Below, in pieces: positions 26,440 to 34,978 of a stretch of DNA of 64,000 bases. The first letter of the stretch is position 1. Each line of letters starts with the position of its first letter. This DNA comes from a bacterium (GTDB lineage: Bacteria; JAJVIF01): contig JAJVIF010000001.1 of assembly GCA_022072165.1 (NCBI GenBank), positions 1,019,353-1,083,352 of the forward strand, written 5' to 3'. The position numbers and the translations under genes were made by a program. Under the pieces are notes generated by a model, which was given only the letters and a program-made list of their open reading frames with translations, was not told the DNA's origin and searched no databases.

Positions 26440-27597
26440 ATGGCAGACGGCGCGCGGGTCCTGATCGTGGGAGCCGGCATTATCGGCAACGTGATCGCGT
26501 ATTACCTCGCACGACGGGGGATGACCGACGTCCTGGTGCTGGAGCGCGAAAACTCGCCCTGCCTCGGAGCGACTCCTTACTCGGCTGGCGGGATCCGGGC
26601 GCAATTTTCGACCCGCGCCAATGTCGCCCTCTGCAAGCTGTCCATCGAGGAATACGAGCGTTACGCCACCGATGTCAGCCCCCGCTTCACCTTTCATCAG
26701 GTGGGGTACCTGATGCTCTATGTCACGCCCGGCGAGTGGGCGGCGGCGCAGGAAAATGTCGCGCTGCAGCGGTCCATGGGGCTTGATGTCCAGCTCTGGA
26801 CGCCGGACCAAGTCGCGGCACATGTGCCAGGGTTGCGGACTGATGATCTGGCAGGTGGAACATTCCACCAGCGCGATGGGCTCTGTGAGCCGTATGAAAT
26901 CACCATGGGGTACTACGAGCAGGCCCGGGCCACCGGCGTGCGCTATCACTTCGACGCGGAAGTACTGGAGGTCCTGCTGGACTCCGACCAGAATCGCGTC
27001 AGAGGGGTTCGGACGTCGCAAGGGGAGTACGCCTGCGAGACGCTGATCGACTGCGCCGGACCCTGGGCGAATCAGATTGCTGAACGGGCTGGGCTGCAGG
27101 TGCCGGTCCTCCCCTATCGGCGACAGCTGCTGATGACTCAGCCTTTCGATGCCATTCTTCCCACGTTCCCCATGGTGGTGGACCTGCACTCGGGCGGATA
27201 CATCCGTCCGGAGACCGGCGGCGCGATGCTGGGATGGGCCGACCCGGCCGAACCATCGAGCTACAACATTGAATTTGACTGGGACTGGGCCGCGAAGACG
27301 ATGGAATTACTGGCCGATCGCTTCCCCCCGCTGCTGGAAGCGGAATACCTGCGGGGCTGGGCGCATCTGTACGACATCACGCCAGATCACCATCCCATCC
27401 TGGGCGCTCATCCGCTGGTCGAAAACTTTCTGATGGCCTTCGGGTTCTCAGGGCATGGCGTCATGAGTGCACCAGCGACCGGCATCGCCATCAGCGAACT
27501 GTTGATGGATGGTCAGTCGACTTCACTGGACATTCATCCCTTCCGCATGACCCGCTTTGCCGAAGGAGATGCGCTGCATGAACGCAATGTCATCTGA
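26440..27597 (+). CDS. DAO-family FAD-dependent oxidoreductase
   Basis: 385 residues from the ATG at 26440, which has GGAGG five bases upstream. VLIVGAGIIGNVIAYYLARR is the FAD-binding motif, and ATPYSAGGIRAQF follows as in sarcosine and glycine oxidases. Near the C-terminus GWAHLYDITPDHHPILG and FSGHGVMSAPATG are the conserved FAD and active-site loops of the family. It should oxidise an N-methyl amino acid, amino acid or similar amine; the substrate is not clear. The 3' end overlaps the start of the DprE2-like gene by 20 bases, so the three genes 26440-29811 are probably one transcript. Confidence 0.8.
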   Translation: MADGARVLIVGAGIIGNVIAYYLARRGMTDVLVLERENSPCLGATPYSAGGIRAQFSTRANVALCKLSIEEYERYATDVSPRFTFHQVGYLMLYVTPGEWAAAQENVALQRSMGLDVQLWTPDQVAAHVPGLRTDDLAGGTFHQRDGLCEPYEITMGYYEQARATGVRYHFDAEVLEVLLDSDQNRVRGVRTSQGEYACETLIDCAGPWANQIAERAGLQVPVLPYRRQLLMTQPFDAILPTFPMVVDLHSGGYIRPETGGAMLGWADPAEPSSYNIEFDWDWAAKTMELLADRFPPLLEAEYLRGWAHLYDITPDHHPILGAHPLVENFLMAFGFSGHGVMSAPATGIAISELLMDGQSTSLDIHPFRMTRFAEGDALHERNVI

Positions 27598-28363
27598 CCC
27601 GCCAGCCTCATTAGTGCCTCAGGTCAAACGCGCCATTGTTATTGGTGCTTCCAGCGGCATCGGCGCAGCCCTGGGACGCGAACTGGTCGCCCAGGGGTAT
27701 CAGGTCGCGCTGCTGGCACGACGGGTGGATCGCCTGGAGTCCCTCGCTGCGGAACTCAATGCTGGCGCATTCGCGCCACGCGCCCTTCCCATTGCGCACG
27801 ATGTCGCTGACGTCAGTGCCATCCCCGCACTGATGGAACAGTGCTGCCAGGAGCTGGGAGGCTGCGATGTCGTGGTGTATGCCACAGGCATTTTGCGCGT
27901 CCCCGATGAAGGGACCTGGGATACCGCAGCGGACCTGGAGCAGATTCAGATCAATGTAGATGGTGCGGTCGCCTGGCTGAATGAAGCGGCGTCCCTCTTT
28001 GCGCGCCTGGGTACCGGCACGATTGTCGGTATCTCCAGCATTGCCGGAGAACGGGGACGTCGACGCGCCCCGGTCTATGGTGCGACCAAGGCCTTTCTGA
28101 CCCATTATCTTGAAGCGCTCCGGAATCAGCTCAGTTCGCAGGGAGTGCGGGTGGTCACCATCAAGCCGGGGTATGTCGAAAGCGAGATGACCGCGGGGAT
28201 GGGGAATCTGCTCTGGCTTATCAGCGCGGAAGAAGCGGCCCGACGCATCGTGGCGGCGATTGATGGGGGCCCCGAAACGCTCTATGTGCCCCGTCGCTGG
28301 GGGCTGGTCTCCGCCGTGTTGCACTGCACACCTTCGGAGATTTTCCGGCATCTGAGCGTATGA
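27578..28363 (+). CDS. dprE2: DprE2-like short-chain dehydrogenase
   Basis: 261 residues from the ATG at 27578 (AAGGAG nine bases upstream). AIVIGASSGIGAALGREL is the NAD(P) site, with Ser in SSIAG and YGATK as the catalytic YxxxK. The segment GERGRRRAPVYGATKAFL and the C-terminus (CTPSEIFRHLSV) resemble mycobacterial DprE2, the reductase that completes epimerisation of polyprenyl-phosphoryl ribose to arabinose. The stop overlaps the start of a DprE1-like gene by four bases, the same pairing as in actinobacteria. Substrate is an inference. A general SDR role is the alternative. Confidence 0.7.
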   Translation: MNAMSSDPPASLVPQVKRAIVIGASSGIGAALGRELVAQGYQVALLARRVDRLESLAAELNAGAFAPRALPIAHDVADVSAIPALMEQCCQELGGCDVVVYATGILRVPDEGTWDTAADLEQIQINVDGAVAWLNEAASLFARLGTGTIVGISSIAGERGRRRAPVYGATKAFLTHYLEALRNQLSSQGVRVVTIKPGYVESEMTAGMGNLLWLISAEEAARRIVAAIDGGPETLYVPRRWGLVSAVLHCTPSEIFRHLSV

Positions 28364-29811
28364 CTCCCCCCCTCCCTGCCCCATCCCACGCCCTGGACTG
28401 GCGCTACCGCGCCCGGGTCACCGGCTGGGGAGGTGTCGCTTCAGGCTATGCACAACTTTTCCAGCCTGAGCGGGTCGAGGAGCTTCCCAAAGTGTTTGAC
28501 CTCGCCCGGGCGACCGGACGGAGTGTGGGGCTACGGGGTGCCGGACGCTCCTATGGCGATGCCGCCATCAATTCCAACGGTCTGATGCTGGATTGCTCGC
28601 GGCTGAATCAGATCGTCGGCTTCGACGCTGCCGCCGGACGGATTGCGGTGGAACCGGGGGTGACGATCCAGCAGCTCTGGCAGACCACCCTTCCCGCAGG
28701 CTGGTGGCCGCCGGTGGTCCCCGGCACGATGTTCCCCACGCTGGGGGGCGTCAGCGCGGCCAATATCCACGGCAAAAACAACTTTGTCGCCGGTCCCCTG
28801 GGAGATCACATCGTCGCCTGCGAGGTGCTGCTGCCATCGGGGGAGTATCGGCTCTGCAGCCGGAGCGAGTCCTCTGAACTGTTCCATGCGGTCATCGGCG
28901 GTTTCGGGCTCTTTGGGGTCCTCACGCGCATTGAACTTCAGCTAAAGCGGGTCCATTCCGGCTACTTGCTGGTCGAACCTAAAGTGACTGGAACACTTGC
29001 GGAAATGCTGGACCTGATGTCCCGGCGTGAGCAGGATGCCGACTACATGGTGGGCTGGCTCGACTGCCTCGCAGGGGGCAGGCACTTTGGTCGGGGACTT
29101 GTGCATCTGGCGTGGTATCTCCCCCCCGGTGCTGATCCGGAGCCCGCAGAATCGCAACGGGTCGCGGCACAGCATCTGCCGAAGCGGGTCATGGGGGTGC
29201 TTCCGAAGTCGCTGGTGCCGCTGCTGGCGCGTCCGCTGGTGAACGACTCCGGGATGCGGGCGATCAATGCCGCGAAATGGTGGTCGGCGGCCTGGGGACT
29301 GCAGGGACATCGGTACTGGCAGACCCATGCAGGCTTCGCGTTTCTGCTGGATTACATCCCTGGCTGGCAACGCTCCTACGGACCCGGCGGACTCGTGCAG
29401 TTTCAGTGCTTCGTACCAAAAGAAGCAGCAGCCCGAGTCTTCACTCAGATACTGCGGTCCTGTCTCGAAGCTGGATTTGCTTCGTACCTGGGGGTCGTCA
29501 AGCGTCATCGTCCGGATGCCTTCCTGCTGAGCCACGGCGTGGATGGCTTTTCCCTGGCCCTCGATTTCCGGGTCCCGCCGGGGAATCGCGAAGCCCTCTG
29601 GCAGCTGCTGCAGCGCCTGGACCGGGAGGTACTGGCAGCGGACGGACGCTTTTACTTCGCGAAGGACCTGACCCTCCAGGCGGACCGTGTCCCCGCGTTA
29701 TGGCCTCCTGGCACCCTGGAAACCGCCGGCAAGCTCCGGCAGGAATGTGACCCCGAGGGGCTCCTGCAGACCGATCTGGCCCGTCGCCTGTTCCCACAGT
29801 GGTACGCCTGA
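28360..29811 (+). CDS. dprE1: DprE1-like FAD-linked oxidase
   Basis: 483 residues; mycobacterial DprE1 has about 461. The resemblance runs the full length: TGWGGVASG near the N-terminus, GLRGAGRSYGDAA (FAD pyrophosphate loop), VVPGTMFPTLGG, ANIHGKNNF, GGFGLFGVLTRIE, RSYGPGGLVQFQCFVPKEA and FYFAKD, whose Lys matches the catalytic Lys418. From memory of the family, the cysteine targeted by benzothiazinones (Cys387) corresponds to Ala in FSLALDF here. DprE1 oxidises the 2'-hydroxyl of polyprenyl-phosphoryl ribose; that substrate is inferred. Coupled to the DprE2-like gene by a four-base overlap. Gulonolactone or alditol oxidase is the alternative. Confidence 0.72.
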   Translation: MTPPLPAPSHALDWRYRARVTGWGGVASGYAQLFQPERVEELPKVFDLARATGRSVGLRGAGRSYGDAAINSNGLMLDCSRLNQIVGFDAAAGRIAVEPGVTIQQLWQTTLPAGWWPPVVPGTMFPTLGGVSAANIHGKNNFVAGPLGDHIVACEVLLPSGEYRLCSRSESSELFHAVIGGFGLFGVLTRIELQLKRVHSGYLLVEPKVTGTLAEMLDLMSRREQDADYMVGWLDCLAGGRHFGRGLVHLAWYLPPGADPEPAESQRVAAQHLPKRVMGVLPKSLVPLLARPLVNDSGMRAINAAKWWSAAWGLQGHRYWQTHAGFAFLLDYIPGWQRSYGPGGLVQFQCFVPKEAAARVFTQILRSCLEAGFASYLGVVKRHRPDAFLLSHGVDGFSLALDFRVPPGNREALWQLLQRLDREVLAADGRFYFAKDLTLQADRVPALWPPGTLETAGKLRQECDPEGLLQTDLARRLFPQWYA

Positions 29812-29833
29812 GGGACAGTACACTTACACGCCC

Positions 29834-30910
29834 ATGGAGTCCGACCACCCCGGTTCCGACAGTCCCGCTGAGGTGCAGGCCCCTGCCTGGCCGATGCGAC
29901 GTAAACGGAAGCTGGTCCCAGCGGAGCCCTTTCCGTTTCAGGGGATCAATGTCTATCCGGGGACCCATCGGGCGATCAACTTTCCGATTGGCGAGTTTTA
30001 CACGCTGGCTCCGGCATACATCCCGGTCACGATCTATCACGGTGAAATGGCCGGACCGACCGTCTTTGTCACCGCTGCGATTCATGGGGATGAGCTGAAC
30101 GGCATCGAGATCGTGCGCCGTCTGATCTTCGAAGTGGACTGGGGCGGGCTGCGGGGCACCCTCCTGCTGATGCCGGTTGTGAATCTATTTGCCTTCATGC
30201 AGCACTCCCGGGAACTCCCCGATGGCCGGGACCTGAACCGGATGTTCCCTGGCTCGCCCCGTGGCTCCTCCGCTATGCGGGTCGCCTATCAGATCTACAA
30301 CCACATCATCAAACGCTGCGACTTTGGGATCGATCTCCATACCGCTGGCAGCGGACGGACCAACTATCCCCACATTCGCGCGGACATGAGTGATCACCGC
30401 ATTGCGCGGCTCGCCCGGGCCTTCGGGGCGGACCTCATCATGGATGGCATCACGATCCCCGACTCCCTGCGTGGTACCGCCTGTCGTGATGGCATTCCGA
30501 CTGTGACGTTCGAGGGCGGCGAGCACCTGAAGTTCCAGCGGCCGATCATCGACGAGGGTGTCGCTGGTGTCCGCAACGTCCTGATCGCCCTGGGGATGAT
30601 CAATGGTGTGCCCTGCCGCGGACGCACCCCTTTTGTGTTTAAGCGGACCAAGTGGATCCGGGCGGAGCGCGGGGGGCTGGTGCAACTGGTGGCTGAACCC
30701 GGACAGTTCATTCGTGAGGGCGAAGTCATGGCGCATTTCCATACGCCGTTCGGACGGGAAGTCGACACCATCTGCGCGCCCTTCGACTGTATCGTCATTG
30801 GCGCGACCACCATCCCCACCCTCTATCCCGGCGACCCGATCTACAACGTCGGACGGGTCGACCGGCGCATGCGGGAGCTTGTCGAGCACCCGCTGCCAGC
30901 CCGACTCTAG
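29834..30910 (+). CDS. AstE/AspA-family zinc deacylase
   Basis: 358 residues from the ATG at 29834. VTAAIHGDELNG supplies the His and Glu zinc ligands, DLHTAG the second His, and NRMFPG the substrate-binding Arg segment of the succinylglutamate desuccinylase/aspartoacylase family. CRDGIPTVTFEGGEH carries the catalytic Glu region. The C-terminal 100 residues form the usual beta domain. It should hydrolyse an N-acyl or amide bond in a small molecule; the substrate is unknown. There is no Shine-Dalgarno. TACACT at 29819-29824 lies nine bases before the ATG and may be a -10 box of a leaderless message. Confidence 0.75.
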   Translation: MESDHPGSDSPAEVQAPAWPMRRKRKLVPAEPFPFQGINVYPGTHRAINFPIGEFYTLAPAYIPVTIYHGEMAGPTVFVTAAIHGDELNGIEIVRRLIFEVDWGGLRGTLLLMPVVNLFAFMQHSRELPDGRDLNRMFPGSPRGSSAMRVAYQIYNHIIKRCDFGIDLHTAGSGRTNYPHIRADMSDHRIARLARAFGADLIMDGITIPDSLRGTACRDGIPTVTFEGGEHLKFQRPIIDEGVAGVRNVLIALGMINGVPCRGRTPFVFKRTKWIRAERGGLVQLVAEPGQFIREGEVMAHFHTPFGREVDTICAPFDCIVIGATTIPTLYPGDPIYNVGRVDRRMRELVEHPLPARL

Positions 30911-30942
30911 TCCGGCCAACCGCCTCTCAAGCCCGCGGGTCG

Positions 30943-30948
30943 TATGCT
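30943..30948 (+). promoter_or_regulatory. Putative -10 box TATGCT of the M16-like gene (leaderless)
   Basis: TATGCT is followed by exactly six bases and the ATG at 30955, with no ribosome binding site in between. Transcription would start at or next to the start codon. Confidence 0.45.
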
Positions 30949-30954
30949 GTACCG

Positions 30955-32367
30955 ATGCGCTGTCGACTCCACCGCCGCACATTTCTGCTGCTGCTGCTTG
31001 CCTGGTGCCTGATGCCATCGGCAGGTCTGGCTGCGCCGATTCCGCCGACGCTGGAGTGGCCCGTATTGCCGAACGGCGCCGCTCTGGTGACACAGGAGTG
31101 GCCAGGTCCGGAAATCGGGGATCAGGTGTTGGTAGCGATCGCCTTCCGTGGTGGGGTCTATGAAGAGGCTCCGGATCAGCGGGGCATCACGCGCTGGCTG
31201 AGCGAAGCCCTCTCTGCCCAGGCGCGTGGTCGGCTCCAGGTACCCGGTGATCCGCCCCCTCCTGTGACTGCTGAACTGGACCTGGAGTACTTCGCTCTGC
31301 AACTCGCGCTGCAGGTCGAACGCTTTGAAGACGCCTGGCCTGTCCTGCTTAATGACATCAAAGACAGCCGCAAAACATGGACTCATTACGCACCATCTGT
31401 GCAGTATCTGGCTGAAGAGTTGACCCCACTAATGGAAGATGGCGCGTTCATGGGCGACCTCCTGCTCCGGACCCTGATTTACGCCAATGGTCCGATGGTG
31501 AATCCCCCGCTGGGGACACCGCCGACCCTGCGATCGCTGCAGGCCGGACAACTCGAGAGCTGGGGGGAGCGACTCCTCCAGCCTGATCGATGCATGGTGG
31601 TGGTGGTCCATCCACCGGGGGTCCACCTTGAGGGGCTGCATCAGGCGCTGGGCGACTGGCGACGGACTAAGCAGGCTCCCGCCCTCCCAGGTATTACGGT
31701 GTTCCAGCCCGCATACAACCTGGAGACCCTTCGGCCTATGGCGACCACGGTGCCGCGTCTGACCCTCGGTGTCCTGGGGCCCTCGGTCCGGGACCCCAAA
31801 CATGCTCCGTATCTCATTGCGGCAGCGGCGTTAGGGGATGCCCAATTCGGCAGATTTCGGGAGCTGGTGGGGTCCGGGACGTCGAAGGCGATACAACTCA
31901 ACTGGGAGATCAGTCGACATCAGGATTCCTCGCTCACGATTCTGCATCTGGCGCAGGATGTCGACGGCGACATCTTCCGTCTCCATCGTGATGCCTTCGC
32001 GCTGCTCGAAACCACCTTGTTGTCTGGCCTTACTGAACTGGAAGTCAGTCGCGCCCAGGGCTTGCTGCAGTCAGCCCTGATGGAGCGTCAGATGGACCCT
32101 GTCGCCTGTCTCTCCTGGCTGACGTCCTGGTCTTTGTGGGAGCACCCCACGGCAGGTCGTCGACTGGAGACGCGCATCGCGATGGCGACCGTGAATGACG
32201 TCAACACCGCCCTACGGGAATTCTTCAGTCCCGAGCGAATCGCAGCAGCCGGGCTCTCCGCCCGGCTGCCTGAGGATTACTATTTTCCGTCCGACGATCC
32301 CCTCTGGGGCACCTTTCGCCGTCCTCCCGGTGCACCTCTCGCTCCGCGTGACCTGTGGGACCGCTAG
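30955..32367 (+). CDS. Secreted M16 peptidase-like protein, active site lost
   Basis: 470 residues. A Sec signal peptide (hydrophobic core LLLLLAWCLMP, cleavage after GLAA) predicts export. The layout follows one M16 half: LEWPVLPNGAALVTQ, then VLVAIAFRGGVYEEAPDQRG and a helix GITRWLSEAL where active members have the zinc motif HxxEH. No such His-x-x-Glu-His is present. Later M16 features remain, such as LQPDRCMVVVVHPPG and the AAALGDAQFGRF segment. It is likely a non-peptidase scaffold or partner subunit in the periplasm. No active M16 gene is adjacent. Confidence 0.65.
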   Translation: MRCRLHRRTFLLLLLAWCLMPSAGLAAPIPPTLEWPVLPNGAALVTQEWPGPEIGDQVLVAIAFRGGVYEEAPDQRGITRWLSEALSAQARGRLQVPGDPPPPVTAELDLEYFALQLALQVERFEDAWPVLLNDIKDSRKTWTHYAPSVQYLAEELTPLMEDGAFMGDLLLRTLIYANGPMVNPPLGTPPTLRSLQAGQLESWGERLLQPDRCMVVVVHPPGVHLEGLHQALGDWRRTKQAPALPGITVFQPAYNLETLRPMATTVPRLTLGVLGPSVRDPKHAPYLIAAAALGDAQFGRFRELVGSGTSKAIQLNWEISRHQDSSLTILHLAQDVDGDIFRLHRDAFALLETTLLSGLTELEVSRAQGLLQSALMERQMDPVACLSWLTSWSLWEHPTAGRRLETRIAMATVNDVNTALREFFSPERIAAAGLSARLPEDYYFPSDDPLWGTFRRPPGAPLAPRDLWDR

Positions 32368-32405
32368 CACCCAAGGGAGAAGCGAATCCACCGGCTCCAC
32401 TTCCG

Positions 32406-34823
32406 CTAGCGGAAGAAGGATGTCATGGACGGGGTGCCATGATTGACAGCCACCACGTTGTTAGGGCGTGACACGGCGATCCCGTTCGGGGAAGTCCCGG
32501 TTGAGGCCGGTGCGTAGGTGTACAGCGGCCCGACGATGGTGCTGGGAGGGAGGTACTCATAGACCTCGATGAGCGGATTCGTCAGCGGAGCGAAGACGCT
32601 CCATCCCAAATGGATGTAGCCATCCCGGTCCACGGCGATGACGGTGTTTTGCGACTGCCCGGCCGGAATGGGGAGGATGCTGCCGGTCGCCAGAGTCTGT
32701 TGGGCATTGGGATCAGTGATGGCGATGGCCCGGCCACTGCCGCGTCCGCCCGGATTGCTGTGCACCAGCAGGTTGCCCCAGTTGTCGGAGTCATAGACGG
32801 AGTTGACAAATGGCGCACTGGCCCAGGTGGAGAGAATGGCACCTGTGGTTTTGTCGTACTGCCAGGTGGTTTGGGGGGTGAACGGTCGATGCCAGAGTTC
32901 GCCGTTGTCCAGTATCACGATGCCAGAATAGTGCCAGGTGAGGGCTGTCGAGCCCGGCGCATAGCCGGTGATGCGTGTGCCATTGGGGTCGAACACCACG
33001 ATATTGGTGGTCTCGCCCGGCTGGCCGCTGCCGGTGTACACTCGGTTGGTGGCTTCATCGATGGTGATCCCCCGGACGAACGAGACGTAGTCGGTGATCG
33101 TCCACTGACGTTGGAACACCGCGTCATCGTTGTAGACCAGGACCCGGTTCGGGCTGGAGCGAAGGATGTAAAACTCACCAGTCCCCTGATGGGCATCGAT
33201 TTCGTAGCCGAAGCCCGCGACATTCGCGAACTCGACCGGCTTCACGATGACCACGGTGACAGGATTGGTATCGAGGCTGGTCACGCTCCCCTGCGTCGCA
33301 TGGACCTGGGTGGTGCCCATCCCGACCCCAGTCAGGACTGGTCCGCTGAAGGTCCCGACATCGGTGGCACTGGAATGCCAGGTGACAGTCCCGCTGATGT
33401 CTTCAATCAGAGGTGGCGTATCGAACGTGCCGGTGGCGGTAAAGGTCACAGCTTCGCCGGCCCCCTGGGCGATGATCTGCCGGGTGGTCGGGGCAATCGT
33501 GATGCTGAGCAGCTGGCGGGTGATGCCTTCGACTTCCAGCGGCAGGATCTGCCATGTGCTGAACTGGGAGATCGTCACCGGATCGATGGTGGTTCCTTTG
33601 ATGGAGGAGAGCCCATCGGTGGCCCCACCGGTGTTGGTGCCAGGCTGCCGGGTGTCAGTGACCCGCACGGCGGCGTAGTAAGTCCCCTCGCCTGCCCCCG
33701 CCTGATTGGTGATCAGCGTGTTGTACTGCAGCGGATTGTCCGGAAAGCCGGTTCCACCGATGGGGGTCAGGGTCTGGCTGCTGGTGAGAATCCCGGGGAC
33801 GAAGAGATCGACTTGCCCGACTTCGCTGGCACCTCGTACCGCCCCCAGGCTCCCCAGGGCCGGATCGACCACCGCACCCGCCTGCCAGTCATAGACCTGC
33901 ACCTGGATTTCGGCGGTCGAACTGGTGTTGCCGGCTTCCAGAAGATTCGTGGCCTCCGGGATCTGCATGTCGACCCGCCAGGGAGCTTTCGCGCTGAATT
34001 CCGGGAGGTAGTACTTCGGGTCCATCCGGAAGAACCGGTTCGCTGCGCTTTGTCCATACGCCGCAGTGAAAAAGATACTGAGCCGGACTTCAGGATCGCC
34101 GCTTGCGAGATTGAGCGTAACAGGTGTGAGTCGATCAGCGCCCATCGGAAAGATGTTGAACCCGGTAGGCTGGGTGAGGTCGGCGAATCCGTTTGGACTT
34201 GAACTCGCCCAGTTGCCGGTGGTGCGATCTTCACCGATGGTCACATACGGAAAAATCGTCGCCGTCAGGTCCGGACGAACCTGCTGCGCCACACTGGTCA
34301 GCAGCCCCGAATACCCGGCAGGTTCCACCACCAGACCTGCTGGCAGATTCGCCGGACCGCCCCCCGCCGGAATGCTGACGTTCCCCTTGTCGCCCAGGAT
34401 CATCAGTTGGGCATCGAAAACATGCAGATCGAGTCTGTTCGCGCCACTGATCGGCAACTGCGGATTCCCCGGCTGGAACGGATGCCGGACCCGGAATTTC
34501 ACCACGACCTGGCCATCGCCATTGAACGAGAGTCCATCCACCCCGAGGCACTCACCGCAGGGGCTTCCTTTGAGGAACCCGGTGGCATTGAGCCAGTAGC
34601 TATCCCCCAGCGCGGTCGTCTCGCGGCCAGGCACGATTTCCGCCGTCAGAGTCGTGGGATTGATCACGACATCCCACTGGCCGAACAGGGCCACATCCGG
34701 CGGCGGCAGGGGGAACGTATGCTGCTGCCCCTCGGGGGCAGGCAGAGTGCCGACACTTCCCTGAGAGCAGGATGTCGCAACCAGCAAAAGGGGTGTCAGG
34801 AAAAGGGCAGAGATCGGCCGCAT
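32406..34823 (-). CDS. Giant-family secreted lipoprotein F with Ig-like and propeller-like regions
   Basis: 805 residues. Lipobox ATSC anchors it at Cys19, and AGGAGG lies six bases before the ATG. The N-terminal family domain shows CGEC, VRHPFQPGNP, ANRLDLHVFDAQ, YYLPEFSAKAPW and VYDWQAGAV. Residues about 450-540 (LLSITIAPTTRQIIAQGAG, GTVTWHSSATDV) look like a Big_2-type bacterial Ig domain. The C-terminal 260 residues have NHL/propeller-like repeats such as RVLVYNDDAVF and GYIHLGWSV. Surface binding is an inference. It is the last member of the family in this window and is divergent from the second PatA-like gene. Confidence 0.86.
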   Translation of the reverse strand: MRPISALFLTPLLLVATSCSQGSVGTLPAPEGQQHTFPLPPPDVALFGQWDVVINPTTLTAEIVPGRETTALGDSYWLNATGFLKGSPCGECLGVDGLSFNGDGQVVVKFRVRHPFQPGNPQLPISGANRLDLHVFDAQLMILGDKGNVSIPAGGGPANLPAGLVVEPAGYSGLLTSVAQQVRPDLTATIFPYVTIGEDRTTGNWASSSPNGFADLTQPTGFNIFPMGADRLTPVTLNLASGDPEVRLSIFFTAAYGQSAANRFFRMDPKYYLPEFSAKAPWRVDMQIPEATNLLEAGNTSSTAEIQVQVYDWQAGAVVDPALGSLGAVRGASEVGQVDLFVPGILTSSQTLTPIGGTGFPDNPLQYNTLITNQAGAGEGTYYAAVRVTDTRQPGTNTGGATDGLSSIKGTTIDPVTISQFSTWQILPLEVEGITRQLLSITIAPTTRQIIAQGAGEAVTFTATGTFDTPPLIEDISGTVTWHSSATDVGTFSGPVLTGVGMGTTQVHATQGSVTSLDTNPVTVVIVKPVEFANVAGFGYEIDAHQGTGEFYILRSSPNRVLVYNDDAVFQRQWTITDYVSFVRGITIDEATNRVYTGSGQPGETTNIVVFDPNGTRITGYAPGSTALTWHYSGIVILDNGELWHRPFTPQTTWQYDKTTGAILSTWASAPFVNSVYDSDNWGNLLVHSNPGGRGSGRAIAITDPNAQQTLATGSILPIPAGQSQNTVIAVDRDGYIHLGWSVFAPLTNPLIEVYEYLPPSTIVGPLYTYAPASTGTSPNGIAVSRPNNVVAVNHGTPSMTSFFR

Positions 34824-34978
34824 GGGGGGCCTCCTGGTGACGGAATAGCAATGCTGCAGCGGCGTCGGACGGGCTGCGACCGGGGGAACAGGGAGAGCTT
34901 CATTATAGCCATAGCGCCTGGCACCGGAGGGCCGTACACTCCACTCTCAGCACTGACTGACATGCGGAGGTCCCCCCC

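Noticed and set aside
26317-27189. N-terminal extension of the GntR-type effector protein
   Set aside because: The extension is antisense to the DAO flavoenzyme. A GTG with a good ribosome binding site lies at 26316.
31176-31200. An HxxEH zinc site in the M16-like protein
   Set aside because: The helix reads GITRWLSEAL; no such motif is present, so I do not call it a peptidase.
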